Below are positions 14,501-21,307 of a DNA stretch of 21,409 nt, one piece after another (positions within the stretch are counted from its first letter, which is position 1; each line of letters begins with the position of its first letter). The stretch lies in NCBI GenBank assembly GCA_964632755.1, contig CAZWDT010000048.1, positions 1-21,409 of the forward strand. The letters run 5' to 3'. Both the position numbers and the translations under genes were made by a program. The DNA is from JAFGMR01 sp964632755. GTDB lineage: Archaea > Halobacteriota > Methanosarcinia > Methanotrichales > Methanotrichaceae. Under the pieces are notes generated by a model. The model saw nothing but the letters and a program-made list of their open reading frames with translations. It was not told where the DNA came from and made no database searches.

Positions 14501-17400
14501 CACATCGACTGGTAGAACCCCACTAAATCACTGCGCCCACTGCTCTTGGAGTTGCTCGCCGAGTTCCATTCCAGCAGCCGCTTATGTGTGAATAGCAATC
14601 GTCCGCCTGTGCGCACAACTGCATCCAGGCTGAAGAAGGCCTCATACGGCATAAAGGTCAGGCTGAGCCCTGCCTGGGCTAGGTATCTGACTATCGATCT
14701 TCCGGCTGAATACAGGTGCTGATCAATGGGCAGCTCGGCAGCCTTTCGCAGGATCACTTGGATGCAAGCAAGCACCGATGGTGCCAGAACAGCCCCTACG
14801 ACCACAGAGGTCCAGAACCATGGCTGCAACAGCACCAACCATCCAAGGAACAACAGCAAAATCTGGGCGGGGGTCACTAGGCTGCGCCTGAGGTTGTCGA
14901 GGATCTTCCATTTGGATAAGCCGGAGATGGGATTATCAAAAACAAGGCCTCCTGGGCCTGGCACCCGCGACAAGAGCCAGCTGGCAATCTGCCAGTCCCC
15001 CCTGATCCACCTGTGCCTTCGGCTCACATCAGAGGTGTAGCGGTAGGGATAATCCTCGTAGAACTGCACATCGCTGACCAGCGCAGCTCTGGCATAGCTT
15101 CCCTCCAACAGATCGTGGCTAAGAATCAGGTTATCTGGAAAGCGTCCTCCCAGACAACTCGAGAAAGCATCGACGTCGTAGATCCCCTTGCCAGTAAAGG
15201 AGCCTTCGCCGAAGATGTCCTGGTAGACATCCGAGACCTCACGCGTGTAAGGATCGATGCCCGGCTCACCTCCAAAGAGGGCCACAAACCTCGACCTGTC
15301 TACCATAGGCAAGCCTGTGCTCAAACGTGGGTGGAGTATGCTGTAGCCCTCGGTGACATACTGCTTATTCTCGTCGTACCTGGGGCGGTTCAGAGGGTGA
15401 GCAAGGGTCTCAACGAGCAGCCTAGCAGAGTCGTAGGGCATCTTGGTATCTTCGTCGACCGTGATGACGTACTTCACATCAGGCAGTATCGAACTGTCGC
15501 CCACAATCGAAAGGAAGCTATTCTCAGATCCCCCTCGCAGCAGTGAGTTGAGCTCCCCGAGTATGCCTCGCTTGCGCTCATAGCCCCTCCAGATCCCATC
15601 CTCTGGGTCCCATCCGCGTTGGCGGGGGAAGAGGAAGAAGATCCTATCATGGTACTTTTCGTTTAGAGCCTCGATTCCCTGACGAGCCATGAGCAACAGA
15701 TGCTCATCCTCGAGCATAACCTCCTGCTCTGCATCGCGGAGATCCGTAAGAAGGCCGAAGTAAAGGTTTGTATCTCGGTTTGCCAGGTACCGAACCTCAA
15801 GACCATCCAGCAGATCCTCGACTTTCTCAGGGCTGGTTAGAACAGAAGGTACTACAACCAGCGTTCGCAGCTTTTGAGGAATGCCGGATGAGAAGTCCAT
15901 TCTAGGGAGCGCATGAGGCCTGACCGTCAGAGTTGCCAGCCAGTTTACCAGGCCGACCGCAGGACTGCTCATGCAGAGCACCAAAAAGATGGAAGCCAAG
16001 ACCAGCGTCCATCCGCTCGACCCAAGCTTATATGCCTGGGCCAGCACTGCAGCAGCTATTGTTGCAGTGACCAGCGTTATCGTGCCGATATAGCAGAGCA
16101 GCGGGAACCGGTGAATGGTCCTGCCAAGGGACTCCATCAGCGGCTGGCTCATCCTGGCAGCCCACTCGAGCTCTTCCAACCCCATATCATTCAGGTAGAA
16201 CCCAACATGGGCAGATCGATCATCGCTGTCATCGGCCTCTAAACTTTCCTGGGCCAGCTTAACTGCCAATAGTGCGACCTCTTCCTCAGATAGCAGGCTG
16301 AGCCTCGCGATCCTCTCAACCGTATGACGGTAACGATCCCGGGTGGCGAAGTCCATATGGCTGTATACGCCTGCAGGGTCCATGTGCAGTGCCCTCTCAA
16401 CAGCGCTCGTCCCTTCTACAAACTTCCGCCAATCCGTCGACTCAAGAAAGCGGAAGCTTCTGATGCTGTTGCCTATAGAGACTTGATCTGCGGCCTCTTG
16501 TTGGATTTCCTGTTGGACCATCTGCCCAACGGTCTTTCCCATTTCAGATAGTCGCTGATCGATCCACGTTAGCGGGAGAGCGAGAGCAAGGCTCTGTCCT
16601 TCCAACCGTCTGGCAAATTCAGCAACGAAGGCACTGGACATTGGAGGGTCTGAGCCGGCCAGATCAGCCACCACAACGATCATGCGCTTGGGATCGGTCT
16701 CTGCCGCCAGGATTACCAGATCTGCCCAGTATCCTGCTAGGTTGCGGTCGGTCCTGCCCTTGGCGATGGAGAGAGAGATGCGCCGCAGGTTCTCTATCAG
16801 CGCCAGGCGGAGCATGATCGCAACTGCCCAGAGCTCGCCCAGGTTGAGAACACAGGCCGTTTGATAAGCATCCACGAAACGCTTCAGGCTTTCTGCATCC
16901 ACCCGACCATCGGTATGGAGTATCAGCTCCATGGCAAGGTCATAAACGCGTGGATACCCGGCCAGCGGCCCTTTGAGCAGATGCGGCAGCTCTTTGCTGT
17001 AACCCTTAGGCAGATGCCGTCTAACCATGCGAATCTGCTCTTCGATCTTGTGGAAGTTGTCGAGTAGCCACTTTGAGGCTGGCGCAATCCTGAGATTCGA
17101 TGCCACAGCCTCTGTCAGCAACTTGATTGCCTGCAGCAGGATCTCCTCGTTCTCAGTCAGCCTTGGCAAAAGCAGATCCTTGCTTGGCGTTGGATCGATC
17201 TCATGGTGTCCTGCCAGCGCTTTAGCATGCCGCTCCAGCTGATCGGTGCTGAACAGCTCAGATCGCAGTGGCTGCTCATAGCCGTGCCGGTGCGGGAAGC
17301 CATCGCTGTCGAGGCGCGCCTTGAGACGGTTTAAGCTCCTATGAACTTCATTTTGAATTATATTCAATTCTCGACACCCGGTTTTGCTGCACAGTGGCAC
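8557..17400 (-). CDS. Giant cyclic beta-1,2-glucan synthase-like protein (GT84-GH94)
   Basis: A 2947-aa single ORF with the full architecture of bacterial NdvB/Cgs. The N-terminal domain (about 75-230) includes KWLLDNFHKIEEQIR and PLAGYPRVYDLAMEL. Membrane segments lie at about 430-490, 840-880 and 965-1010. The GT84 glycosyltransferase has D649-E-D651 (ITVDEDTKMP) and RHRW 795-798. A glycoamylase-like domain follows (about 1490-1570; GISESGYNMID). Two GH94-type beta-sandwich units are at about 1685-1730 and 2200-2240 (YIRDLDSGEVWS and YIRDEESGQFWS). A C-terminal (alpha/alpha)6 GH94 domain carries GSGDWNDAMN (2626-2635), which contains the family's catalytic acid. In bacteria these enzymes build, trim by phosphorolysis and cyclise beta-1,2-glucan from UDP-glucose at the inner membrane. 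The start is GTG 17400; the ribosome-binding site is weak. Slightly longer than typical (about 2800-2870 aa). Monocistronic. Probably acquired from bacteria (inference). Confidence 0.93.
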   Translation of the reverse strand: MPLCSKTGCRELNIIQNEVHRSLNRLKARLDSDGFPHRHGYEQPLRSELFSTDQLERHAKALAGHHEIDPTPSKDLLLPRLTENEEILLQAIKLLTEAVASNLRIAPASKWLLDNFHKIEEQIRMVRRHLPKGYSKELPHLLKGPLAGYPRVYDLAMELILHTDGRVDAESLKRFVDAYQTACVLNLGELWAVAIMLRLALIENLRRISLSIAKGRTDRNLAGYWADLVILAAETDPKRMIVVVADLAGSDPPMSSAFVAEFARRLEGQSLALALPLTWIDQRLSEMGKTVGQMVQQEIQQEAADQVSIGNSIRSFRFLESTDWRKFVEGTSAVERALHMDPAGVYSHMDFATRDRYRHTVERIARLSLLSEEEVALLAVKLAQESLEADDSDDRSAHVGFYLNDMGLEELEWAARMSQPLMESLGRTIHRFPLLCYIGTITLVTATIAAAVLAQAYKLGSSGWTLVLASIFLVLCMSSPAVGLVNWLATLTVRPHALPRMDFSSGIPQKLRTLVVVPSVLTSPEKVEDLLDGLEVRYLANRDTNLYFGLLTDLRDAEQEVMLEDEHLLLMARQGIEALNEKYHDRIFFLFPRQRGWDPEDGIWRGYERKRGILGELNSLLRGGSENSFLSIVGDSSILPDVKYVITVDEDTKMPYDSARLLVETLAHPLNRPRYDENKQYVTEGYSILHPRLSTGLPMVDRSRFVALFGGEPGIDPYTREVSDVYQDIFGEGSFTGKGIYDVDAFSSCLGGRFPDNLILSHDLLEGSYARAALVSDVQFYEDYPYRYTSDVSRRHRWIRGDWQIASWLLSRVPGPGGLVFDNPISGLSKWKILDNLRRSLVTPAQILLLFLGWLVLLQPWFWTSVVVGAVLAPSVLACIQVILRKAAELPIDQHLYSAGRSIVRYLAQAGLSLTFMPYEAFFSLDAVVRTGGRLLFTHKRLLEWNSASNSKSSGRSDLVGFYQSMWIAPTVAIVTISYLAFQRPDVLYIVWPLLVSWSLAPAVAWWISLPLDTPEAKLNVEQTIFLRKLSRRTWKFFETFVGPDSNWLPPDNYQEYPRSVVANGTSPTNMGMSLLANLAAYDFGYISAGRLIERNASTLRSMKGLERFQGHFYNWYDIKLLEPMHPKYISTVDSGNLAGHLLTLLQGLIELPDQKILPCQALDGLRDTLYILADAASESGTADESQKDIVPQEMLVQIDRLQAELRSPPCTLAAAWMLLDQQARAVSGIIDGLDREVDSQVRWWMQAYERQIRDHLEDMVLMAPWLMLPIWAKTHPASGDFLASGSAEQAGILSDLQAELLRLDCIPSLREVQEMAMKLMPMIDQILVCLQGEDRREEKDWFIHLGQMITEANDRANKRIASIEKLAFDCNELAEIRYDFLFDKSRRLLSIGYNVDDSRRDESCYDLLASEARLSSFVAIAQGKLLQEHWFSLGRMLTSAGGELALLSWGGTMFEYLMPQLIMPTYENTLLNQTYRSIVRRQIEYGQQRSVPWGISESGYNMIDVNLIYQYRAFGVPGLGLKRGLIEDLVIAPYASALALMVEPAEACTNLQRMAAEGYLGLYGFYEAIDYTSSRLSRDQTNATVQSFMAHHQGMSLLSLAYVLLDRPMQRRFMANPIFQAADLLLQERVPTIVPFYPHPAEVAAPIWRAGMLDRRESLRVIDDPNTLRPEVHLLSNGRYSVMVSSSGGGYSQWKEIAVTRWRGDSTRDNDGMFFYIRDLDSGEVWSVGYQPVLKDFETYQAIFRGSMAEFRSRVQDIDTYAEVVVSPEDDVELRSISVTNRSWRRRSIELTSYAEVVLTTPAADAAHPSFSNLFVETEIVRKRSAILCTRRPRSKDERTPWMLHLIAGENIEVDEVSYETDRLKFIGRGRCAADPVALTGLSELSDSEGSVLDPIVAIRCKVTIDPGKTAKVSFVTGIAETRAAAMELIDKYNDVRMADRVYNLAWTHNQMILQQLNIAEADIQLYERLASAIIYPSPTWRASPSILLSNHSGQSGLWAYRISGDLPIVILRIMDRSYIELAHELLRAHVYWRMMGLAVDLVIWNEDSSGYRQQLQDDIMGLISSSSADVGTLDRPGGVFVLRTDQISDEARILMQAAACAIFTDDQGTFEDQLERKCRFLGAIPLLKPVQAPRVENCEVVESIGRDLIFFNGLGGFTQDGREYIIRIAPGQATPVPWSNVISNPTFGTVISESGGAYTWGENSQQFRLTPWYSDPVSDASGEALYIRDEESGQFWSPTAMPACGPTPYTCRHGFGYSVFEHKESGIASELWVYVALDAPVKFCVLKLRNESGISRRLSVTNYVELVLGEMRSKSGMHIVTEIDTRTGALLARNPYNADFPERIVFLDVNEEMGSFSGDRTEFLGRNGNMAKPAALARERLSNRIGPAMDPCAAMQVKIDLADWQECEIVFTLGTGRTVDDVRSLIKRFRGSSPARAALEAVWSYWNRTLGAVHVETPDKALNVLTNGWLLYQTLACRIWARSGFYQSSGAFGFRDQLQDVMALVYAEPQLARKHILRCAAHQFLEGDVLHWWHPPSGRGVRTNSSDDYLWLPLAAHRYVTATGDTSVLDERINFIEGRPLKPDEDAYYDLPIRSEESDTVYEHCVRAIKNGLKFGPHGLPLMGSGDWNDAMNRVGHLGLGESIWLAFFLHHVLTKFSEIALQRGGVAFANQCRSEAANLRQNIKEFGWDGNWYLRAYFDNGETLGSSANPECQIDSISQSWSVLSGAGDAERSKVAMQEVDRRLVKRDVSLIQLLEPPFNKSDSDPGYIKGYIPGVRENGGQYTHAAVWVAMAFAAIGDSTRAYELLSMINPLNHGSTPEQVAIYKAEPYVVAADVYALPPHTGRGGWTWYTGAAGWMYRLIVESLLGLKLDVDRLQFTPCIPAEWNSFRLHYRYRETFYHITVARVGAGCKVVSMTVDGLVQSDGAIQLVDDRMEHFVEIKMG

Positions 17401-17582
17401 ACCATCGATTGTCGACCGGCTGGAGGCAGGTAATCGCCAAACTCTACTTGGATCAAAAGAGTTAGGCAGTGTGCCAAGTTTTCTGCAACTTCGTAAGACC
17501 TGTTCTCAACTAAGGTTATTCTTGGTCCATAGATTAATAGCTTTTACCCGCCAGCCACACATCATTGATATCCATTATAAAA

Positions 17583-17613
17583 TTTCGATCAACTTTTCGA
17601 TCGATATATTTAA
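17583..17613 (-). promoter_or_regulatory. Putative promoter with TTTCGATC direct repeats
   Basis: TTTCGATC occurs at 17583-17590 and 17595-17602, 12 bp apart, just beside a minus-strand TTTAAATATATCG TATA-like element (about 17597-17610). If that is the TATA box, the glucan synthase mRNA would carry a leader of roughly 175 nt. Repeats overlapping a TATA region are typical of archaeal operator sites. This is position-based inference. Confidence 0.35.
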
Positions 17614-17832
17614 ATTTTACAATCTGGATTAATAATCCAAATGTTTTAGGATATAGATAGAAATGCAGTAATAATATTAATTATCGGATTCGAGCTCTTA
17701 ACTGCGGAATGTGTCCTAGATAAGCCTCTTTTAGATCCATGGGGCCTATAATCCGAGAAGAATGCGTAGTCGGGACACACCCTCTCCGATGTGACCCCCT
17801 GGACCCCGTAATGGGGGAGGATCAACCAAAAT

Positions 17833-17850
17833 ATCGCTCGAAGAAGCGAT
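17833..17850 (-). terminator. Stem-loop after the 89-aa gene
   Basis: ATCGCT (17833-17838) pairs perfectly with AGCGAT (17845-17850) over a 6-nt loop. It sits 25 bp downstream of the minus-strand stop at 17875 and is followed on that strand by ATATTTTGG. Confidence 0.35.
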
Positions 17851-17874
17851 CCTCAAAGCTGCGGCTCGTTCAGG

Positions 17875-18144
17875 TTATCCAAGTAGGGCCTCTCCATCAC
17901 GTAAGATCGCCTTGATCGCTCGAAAGGTTGCCGGGTGCTCGTCCCCGATCCACTCCGGGAGGGCCTCGATCTGGTTCTCCAAGTAGTAGTTCGAAAAGAG
18001 ATGCCCGTTGTTTACGAGATCGGAAGAGATCCTGCCCAAGAGATCACCGTGCTCAAAGGGAGAAGTGCTGCATAAAAGTATCGTCCAGTGCCCTGGCAGC
18101 ACCGAGTGATTCGCAAGGCTTCTCGCTACACCCTCCAAACCCAT
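17875..18144 (-). CDS. Hypothetical protein, 89 aa
   Basis: A small soluble protein of balanced composition: SVLPGHWTILLCSTSPFEHG, DLLGRISSDLVNNGHLFSNY, then an acidic helical C-terminus (LPEWIGDEHPATFRAIKAIL). There is no signal peptide or membrane segment. The start ATG 18144 is preceded by AAGGTG with 6-nt spacing, and a stem-loop follows the stop, both supporting a real gene. It is divergent from the secreted-protein operon at 18302. I do not recognise a family; it might be the remaining end of a longer protein. Confidence 0.55.
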   Translation of the reverse strand: MGLEGVARSLANHSVLPGHWTILLCSTSPFEHGDLLGRISSDLVNNGHLFSNYYLENQIEALPEWIGDEHPATFRAIKAILRDGEALLG

Positions 18145-18301
18145 CCGAACACCTTCGCCCCCCCGGCTTAGGCACAGGCCCGATCGATACCTATCACACG
18201 CATCCTATCATCGGGGAGCAGAAGCTCGATGATACCAAAGAAATATGGGAAGTCTTAAGAACGAGTTGATGCTGTATATGGGCTATTGAGGAGGTATTAC
18301 A

Positions 18302-19198
18302 TTGAATTTGACCGCATATAGCGTTGCCTTCTTGGCGATATTGATTATCGGCAACGCTTCTGCCGAGGAGGCAAGCGCAGATCAGATCAAAGAGATGATC
18401 TCTGATGGGGCTCTAAACCTCAGTACATATGCATACGTAAGAGATGCGGATGCATCGATTCTTTACAGCAACAGCTCCATCGAGGCCGAGTTCCAGGCCT
18501 CGAAGGTCACCCAAGGAATGGTGAACCTCACCTCCCAGGAGGGATGGTGGGAGGCCAAGCTGACTGCCACTGGCAGAGAGGAAAGCCTCGGCTGGGAAGG
18601 CTACTTCGTCAATGGATCCGAGTACTGGAAGGAGGGCGATAATTGGACCGAGTTCATAATAGACGATCCGGCGAGCATTATGGCCGATTACAACGAGATG
18701 CCGGGCCAGGCAAACCTGGTGAACCTCTCGGCTATGGAGCTTCTAGGGACTGAGATCTGCGATGGCGAGGAGTGCTACGTGCTTTCCGGCACACCTCCCG
18801 AGCCTGTGCTTCAAAGGATGCTTGGAGTGCAGCTCTTAGCAGCCTTTTACCCCTCGCCGTTCACAATGCCGGCCGAGCTTGGGGATGAGGATGAAGAGGT
18901 GCTTGATATCTCGAACCTGATGAACAACAGCAGCATCGAGATTACGGCCTGGATCTCCAAGGATTTTGGCCTCTTAAAGAGGCTCGATATCAACTCCAGC
19001 CTCGTCATGACGCCGGAGATGCTTGGAATATCTCCTTTGGAGTTCAGGATAGAGAGCACTTTGAACGAGTCGACCACCTACAGCCAGTGCGGCTCATCGA
19101 TCGAGATCGAGCTGCCGCCCGAGGCGCTGGAGGGCGTAACATACCGGACCGAGGGGACCGACTGGAGATGGATGGTCTTCGGCACCATCAAGCCATAA
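18302..19198 (+). CDS. Secreted, sequon-rich LolA-like surface protein
   Basis: A 298-aa exported protein. TTG 18302 is selected because GAGGAGGT (18288-18295) lies 6 nt upstream and the signal peptide MNLTAYSVAFLAILIIGNAS begins there, with cleavage expected after ASA. There is no lipobox. The mature chain has many N-glycosylation sequons (NLS, NSS, NLT, NGS, NWT, NES), usual for archaeal envelope proteins. The order of elements (ADQIKEMISDGALNLSTYAY, WWEAKLTATGREE, GYFVNGSEYWKEGDNWTEF, EICDGEECYVLSGTP, WISKDFGLLKRLDI) resembles LolA/lipoprotein-sorting-like and DUF6612-like proteins of beta-sheet fold. The function is unknown, perhaps ligand or lipid binding outside the cell. It is co-transcribed with the DUF333 gene (18-nt gap). 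Confidence 0.8.
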   Translation: MNLTAYSVAFLAILIIGNASAEEASADQIKEMISDGALNLSTYAYVRDADASILYSNSSIEAEFQASKVTQGMVNLTSQEGWWEAKLTATGREESLGWEGYFVNGSEYWKEGDNWTEFIIDDPASIMADYNEMPGQANLVNLSAMELLGTEICDGEECYVLSGTPPEPVLQRMLGVQLLAAFYPSPFTMPAELGDEDEEVLDISNLMNNSSIEITAWISKDFGLLKRLDINSSLVMTPEMLGISPLEFRIESTLNESTTYSQCGSSIEIELPPEALEGVTYRTEGTDWRWMVFGTIKP

Positions 19199-19216
19199 AT
19201 TAGGAGGAATGAGTTG

Positions 19217-19708
19217 ATGAGAAACGTTTGGCCAATGGCGAGGAAGGCCGCCCTGTTGGGCCTCGTCCTCCTTTCTGTCCTGGCATTCTCGCTGCCCGCC
19301 TTAAGCGCGGCTGCGTCATCCGATGACCCGGCCAGGTCCTACTGCGTAAGAAGCGGCTATCTCTATCGGGCTGCTCCGGGACTGAATAACGGGATGGGTA
19401 TATGCGAGTTCTCAGATAAATCCTGGTGCGATGCCCAGGCGTTCTATGCAGGAGAGTGCGGACCCAATCGCATCCCCTGGACCTCGACGAGCTATCAATA
19501 CCCGGCGGCGGGAACGTGGAACTCTACCATATCTCAGATGTGCTCTGAACGCGGCGGAATGCTGCAGGAGGTCCACACCCCATACGGGGATATGGTGCTC
19601 TGCGTGCTACCTGGTGGGCAGACTTGCAGCCCCGAGTCGCTCTACAGCGGAAGCTGCTGGCAGGACGACTGGCTGACCTACGCCCGGTCCTGGCTGAACG
19701 CCCCCTAA
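19217..19708 (+). CDS. Secreted protein with two DUF333 repeats
   Basis: About 163 aa. Signal peptide: basic N-region (MRNVWPMARK), hydrophobic core AALLGLVLLSVLAFSLPALS, cleavage near SAAAS. Two tandem DUF333 units follow. The first is YCVRSGYLYRAAPG with GICEFSDKSWCDAQAFYAGE; the second is CSERGGMLQEVHTPYG with LCVLPGGQTCSPESLYSGSC. Each has four cysteines, probably disulfide-bonded outside the cell. DUF333 proteins are small exported proteins of unknown function (some loosely annotated as hemolysin-like). AGGAGG at 19202-19207 precedes TTG 19214 and ATG 19217, which are adjacent codons of the same frame; ATG is preferred. Second gene of the operon; the stop codon lies inside the terminator hairpin. 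Confidence 0.85.
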   Translation: MRNVWPMARKAALLGLVLLSVLAFSLPALSAAASSDDPARSYCVRSGYLYRAAPGLNNGMGICEFSDKSWCDAQAFYAGECGPNRIPWTSTSYQYPAAGTWNSTISQMCSERGGMLQEVHTPYGDMVLCVLPGGQTCSPESLYSGSCWQDDWLTYARSWLNAP

Positions 19709-19736
19709 GGGGGCGCCGCTGCCAGAGCTTTTTTTT
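19699..19736 (+). terminator. Hairpin-T8 terminator overlapping the stop codon
   Basis: CGCCCCC (19699-19705) and GGGGGCG (19709-19715) form a perfect 7-bp stem whose loop is the TAA stop codon itself. A run of eight T follows at 19729-19736. It ends the secreted-protein operon and separates it from convergent hisF. Confidence 0.7.
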
Positions 19737-19793
19737 GGGCGACTATTCTGCCAGTCCCTTGCGCGCTTTGTGATCTTCCAGCGACCGGCCTTC

Positions 19794-20612
19794 TTACATT
19801 CGCACTTCTATTCCATTTGCCGACAAGTACTCCTTCACCTGTCCCACGGTGTACTCCCCTCGATGGAATATGCCTGCAGCAAGCGCAGCATCTGCTCCCG
19901 CGACTGTGAAGGCCTGGAGCATGTGCTCAGGGTTCGCCGCGCCGCCGCTTGCAATCACCGGAATCTCGACCGCATCGCAGACGGCCTTCGTCAGCGGCAG
20001 GTCGTAGCCCTCGTTGGTGCCGTCTCGATCCATGCTGGTCAAGAGGATCTCGCCTGCCCCCAGGCGCTCCATCTCCCGGGACCACTCGATCGCATCAAGG
20101 CCGACGGGCTTTCTTCCGCCGTAAATCACGACCTCGAACCAGGCTCGGCTCCCGTCCTCCATCTCGAATACGTTTGCCCCCTCGCGGATATCCGGGTTTC
20201 GGCGGGCATCGACTGCAACCGTGATCCGGCCGGGGCCAAACGCCTTGGAGGCCTCTGCCACAAGCCCCTTGTTCAGCACTGCAGCCGTGTTCATGCCGAC
20301 CTTCCCTGCCCCTGCATCCAGGATCTCCTTGATGCCGTCCATGCTGCTGATCCCGCCGCCGACAGCGAAGGGAATGGATATCTCCTGGGCAGTCCTCCTG
20401 GCCACATCCACCATCGTCTTTCTGCCCTCGTGGGATGCGGTGATGTCCAGGAAGACGAGCTCATCCGCCCCCTGATCCTGATAGCGGCGGGCGAACTCGA
20501 CCGGATCGCCCTGCCTCTTCAGATCCACGAACTTCACGCCCTTGACGACCGAGGGCTGGCCATCGACGACCTTCACGTCCAGGCACGGTATGATCTTTGC
20601 ATAACTTTTCAT
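19794..20612 (-). CDS. hisF: Imidazole glycerol phosphate synthase, cyclase subunit HisF
   Basis: A 272-aa (beta/alpha)8-barrel enzyme of histidine biosynthesis. With HisH-derived ammonia it converts PRFAR to imidazole glycerol phosphate and AICAR. Hallmarks: KIIPCLDVK with catalytic D12, ELVFLDITAS, FAVGGGI, TVAVDARR with catalytic D135, LLTSMDRDGTNEGYD, and the second phosphate-binding loop PVIASGGA. Length and all motifs are complete. ATG 20612 (MKSYAKIIPC) is the family start; the frame extends to TTG 20678 but that adds an atypical 22 residues. There is no clear ribosome-binding site (ACGGTT precedes the ATG). hisH is not in the window. It is transcribed toward the DUF333 operon; an upstream ORF in the same direction overlaps its 5' end. 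Confidence 0.97.
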   Translation of the reverse strand: MKSYAKIIPCLDVKVVDGQPSVVKGVKFVDLKRQGDPVEFARRYQDQGADELVFLDITASHEGRKTMVDVARRTAQEISIPFAVGGGISSMDGIKEILDAGAGKVGMNTAAVLNKGLVAEASKAFGPGRITVAVDARRNPDIREGANVFEMEDGSRAWFEVVIYGGRKPVGLDAIEWSREMERLGAGEILLTSMDRDGTNEGYDLPLTKAVCDAVEIPVIASGGAANPEHMLQAFTVAGADAALAAGIFHRGEYTVGQVKEYLSANGIEVRM

Positions 20613-20934
20613 AACCGTGCAGGAGGGCGAATGGGCAAAAAGGCTTGTGCTGGATAATGGGGCATAAGCGAAGCACAACCGATGCCTTCTTTTTGGGGGT
20701 AGAAGCGCGATTGGCCGGCAGGTTCGATCCTATAATCTGGCCAATGTGTTTCCGGCAGGCCTCGATGATCTGCTCCTCGCCACCCTCAAGGGCGAACCCG
20801 GGATGGTCTGAGATCAGCTTGACCGTTACATGGCGCGAGCCGTTCCCCAGCCGGACGCAGCCAGGATTTTCTTCTCGACTCTGAAGGAGGTACTCTTCTG
20901 CGATGTTCACCGCGGCGTCGAGAATTGCGCTCAT
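20461..20934 (-). CDS. Hypothetical protein, C-terminus overlapping hisF
   Basis: The start ATG 20934 follows GGGGTGG (6-nt spacing). The first 80 residues look genuine: SAILDAAVNIAEEYLLQSRE, NPGCVRLGNGSRHVTVKLIS, ALEGGEEQIIEACRKHIGQI, a compact alpha/beta pattern. The remainder (from about residue 81, nt 20694) turns basic and low-quality and runs 152 nt into hisF in another frame, ending only at 20461, which is unusual. A stop may have been lost, or a base miscounted in the CCCCC-AAAAA run at about 20689-20699. One base more there would end the frame at a TGA overlapping the hisF ATG as ATGA. The family is not recognised. Confidence 0.5.
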   Translation of the reverse strand: MSAILDAAVNIAEEYLLQSREENPGCVRLGNGSRHVTVKLISDHPGFALEGGEEQIIEACRKHIGQIIGSNLPANRASTPKKKASVVLRLCPIIQHKPFCPFALLHGYEKLCKDHTVPGREGRRWPALGRQGREVRGSEEAGRSGRVRPPLSGSGGG

Positions 20935-21307
20935 GGCAACCACCCCAAGAGATAGCCAGCGCTGGCGGATGCGAGTCGAGCCGGTCCTTGCGGCAGGAGA
21001 TTCGAGGGCCGGGATCGCGGCTCCGATCGCACATCGATCTGGTGAAGGCAGGGCATTGGGCCGATTATGGGGGCAGGTCCGGGCCAGAGCCTGCTGGATG
21101 CGCAGTGAGCCGGTTCGAGCGGATTCATGCGGCCTCGCGCGCATCGCGACACCCGTCGCGCATGACCTTGTGGTCTGCGTGGTGGAAGGCCCGGAGCTGG
21201 TATGCATCGACCCGGTCTTCAAGCAGATATTCCGAACAACCGATACAGAGAAGTGGGGGGATGGGTGGGAGATCGCGGAGATCAAGGCGATCGCGATATG
21301 GTTCTGA
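20933..21307 (+). CDS. Hypothetical protein, 124 aa, with internal duplication
   Basis: The frame ATG 20933 to TGA 21305-21307 has coding-like codon use and a well-formed C-terminus (HDLVVCVVEGPELVCIDPVF, then EIAEIKAIAIWF). Two units repeat in the first two-thirds: WRMRVEPVLAAGDSRAGIAA-PIAH and CWMRSEPVRADSCGLARIAT-PVAH, an ancient tandem duplication. There is no signal peptide. The ribosome-binding site is weak (GAG 13 nt upstream). An in-frame ATG at 20903 is less likely. Its start codon uses the same bases as the start of the divergent minus ORF. Not recognised. After its stop, 21308-21409 shows no gene. Confidence 0.5.
   Translation: MATTPRDSQRWRMRVEPVLAAGDSRAGIAAPIAHRSGEGRALGRLWGQVRARACWMRSEPVRADSCGLARIATPVAHDLVVCVVEGPELVCIDPVFKQIFRTTDTEKWGDGWEIAEIKAIAIWF

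Larger units (their letters stand above)
17401..17874. other. AT-rich gene-free upstream region of the glucan synthase
   Basis: No supported gene. The part 17530-17700 is strikingly AT-rich and contains two TTTCGATC direct repeats, TATA-like stretches on the minus strand and a GGATT-AAT-AATCC inverted repeat (17626-17638). Around 17796-17820 a CCCC-GTAAT-GGGG hairpin occurs. Presumably this is the promoter/operator and long 5' leader of the glucan synthase on one side and the 3' end of the 89-aa gene on the other. Confidence 0.5.

Noticed and set aside
19770..20657. Long plus-strand frame of 295 codons antisense to hisF
   Set aside because: Shadow of hisF; His/Leu/Ala-rich composition with no motif and no ribosome-binding site, while the opposite frame has every HisF motif.
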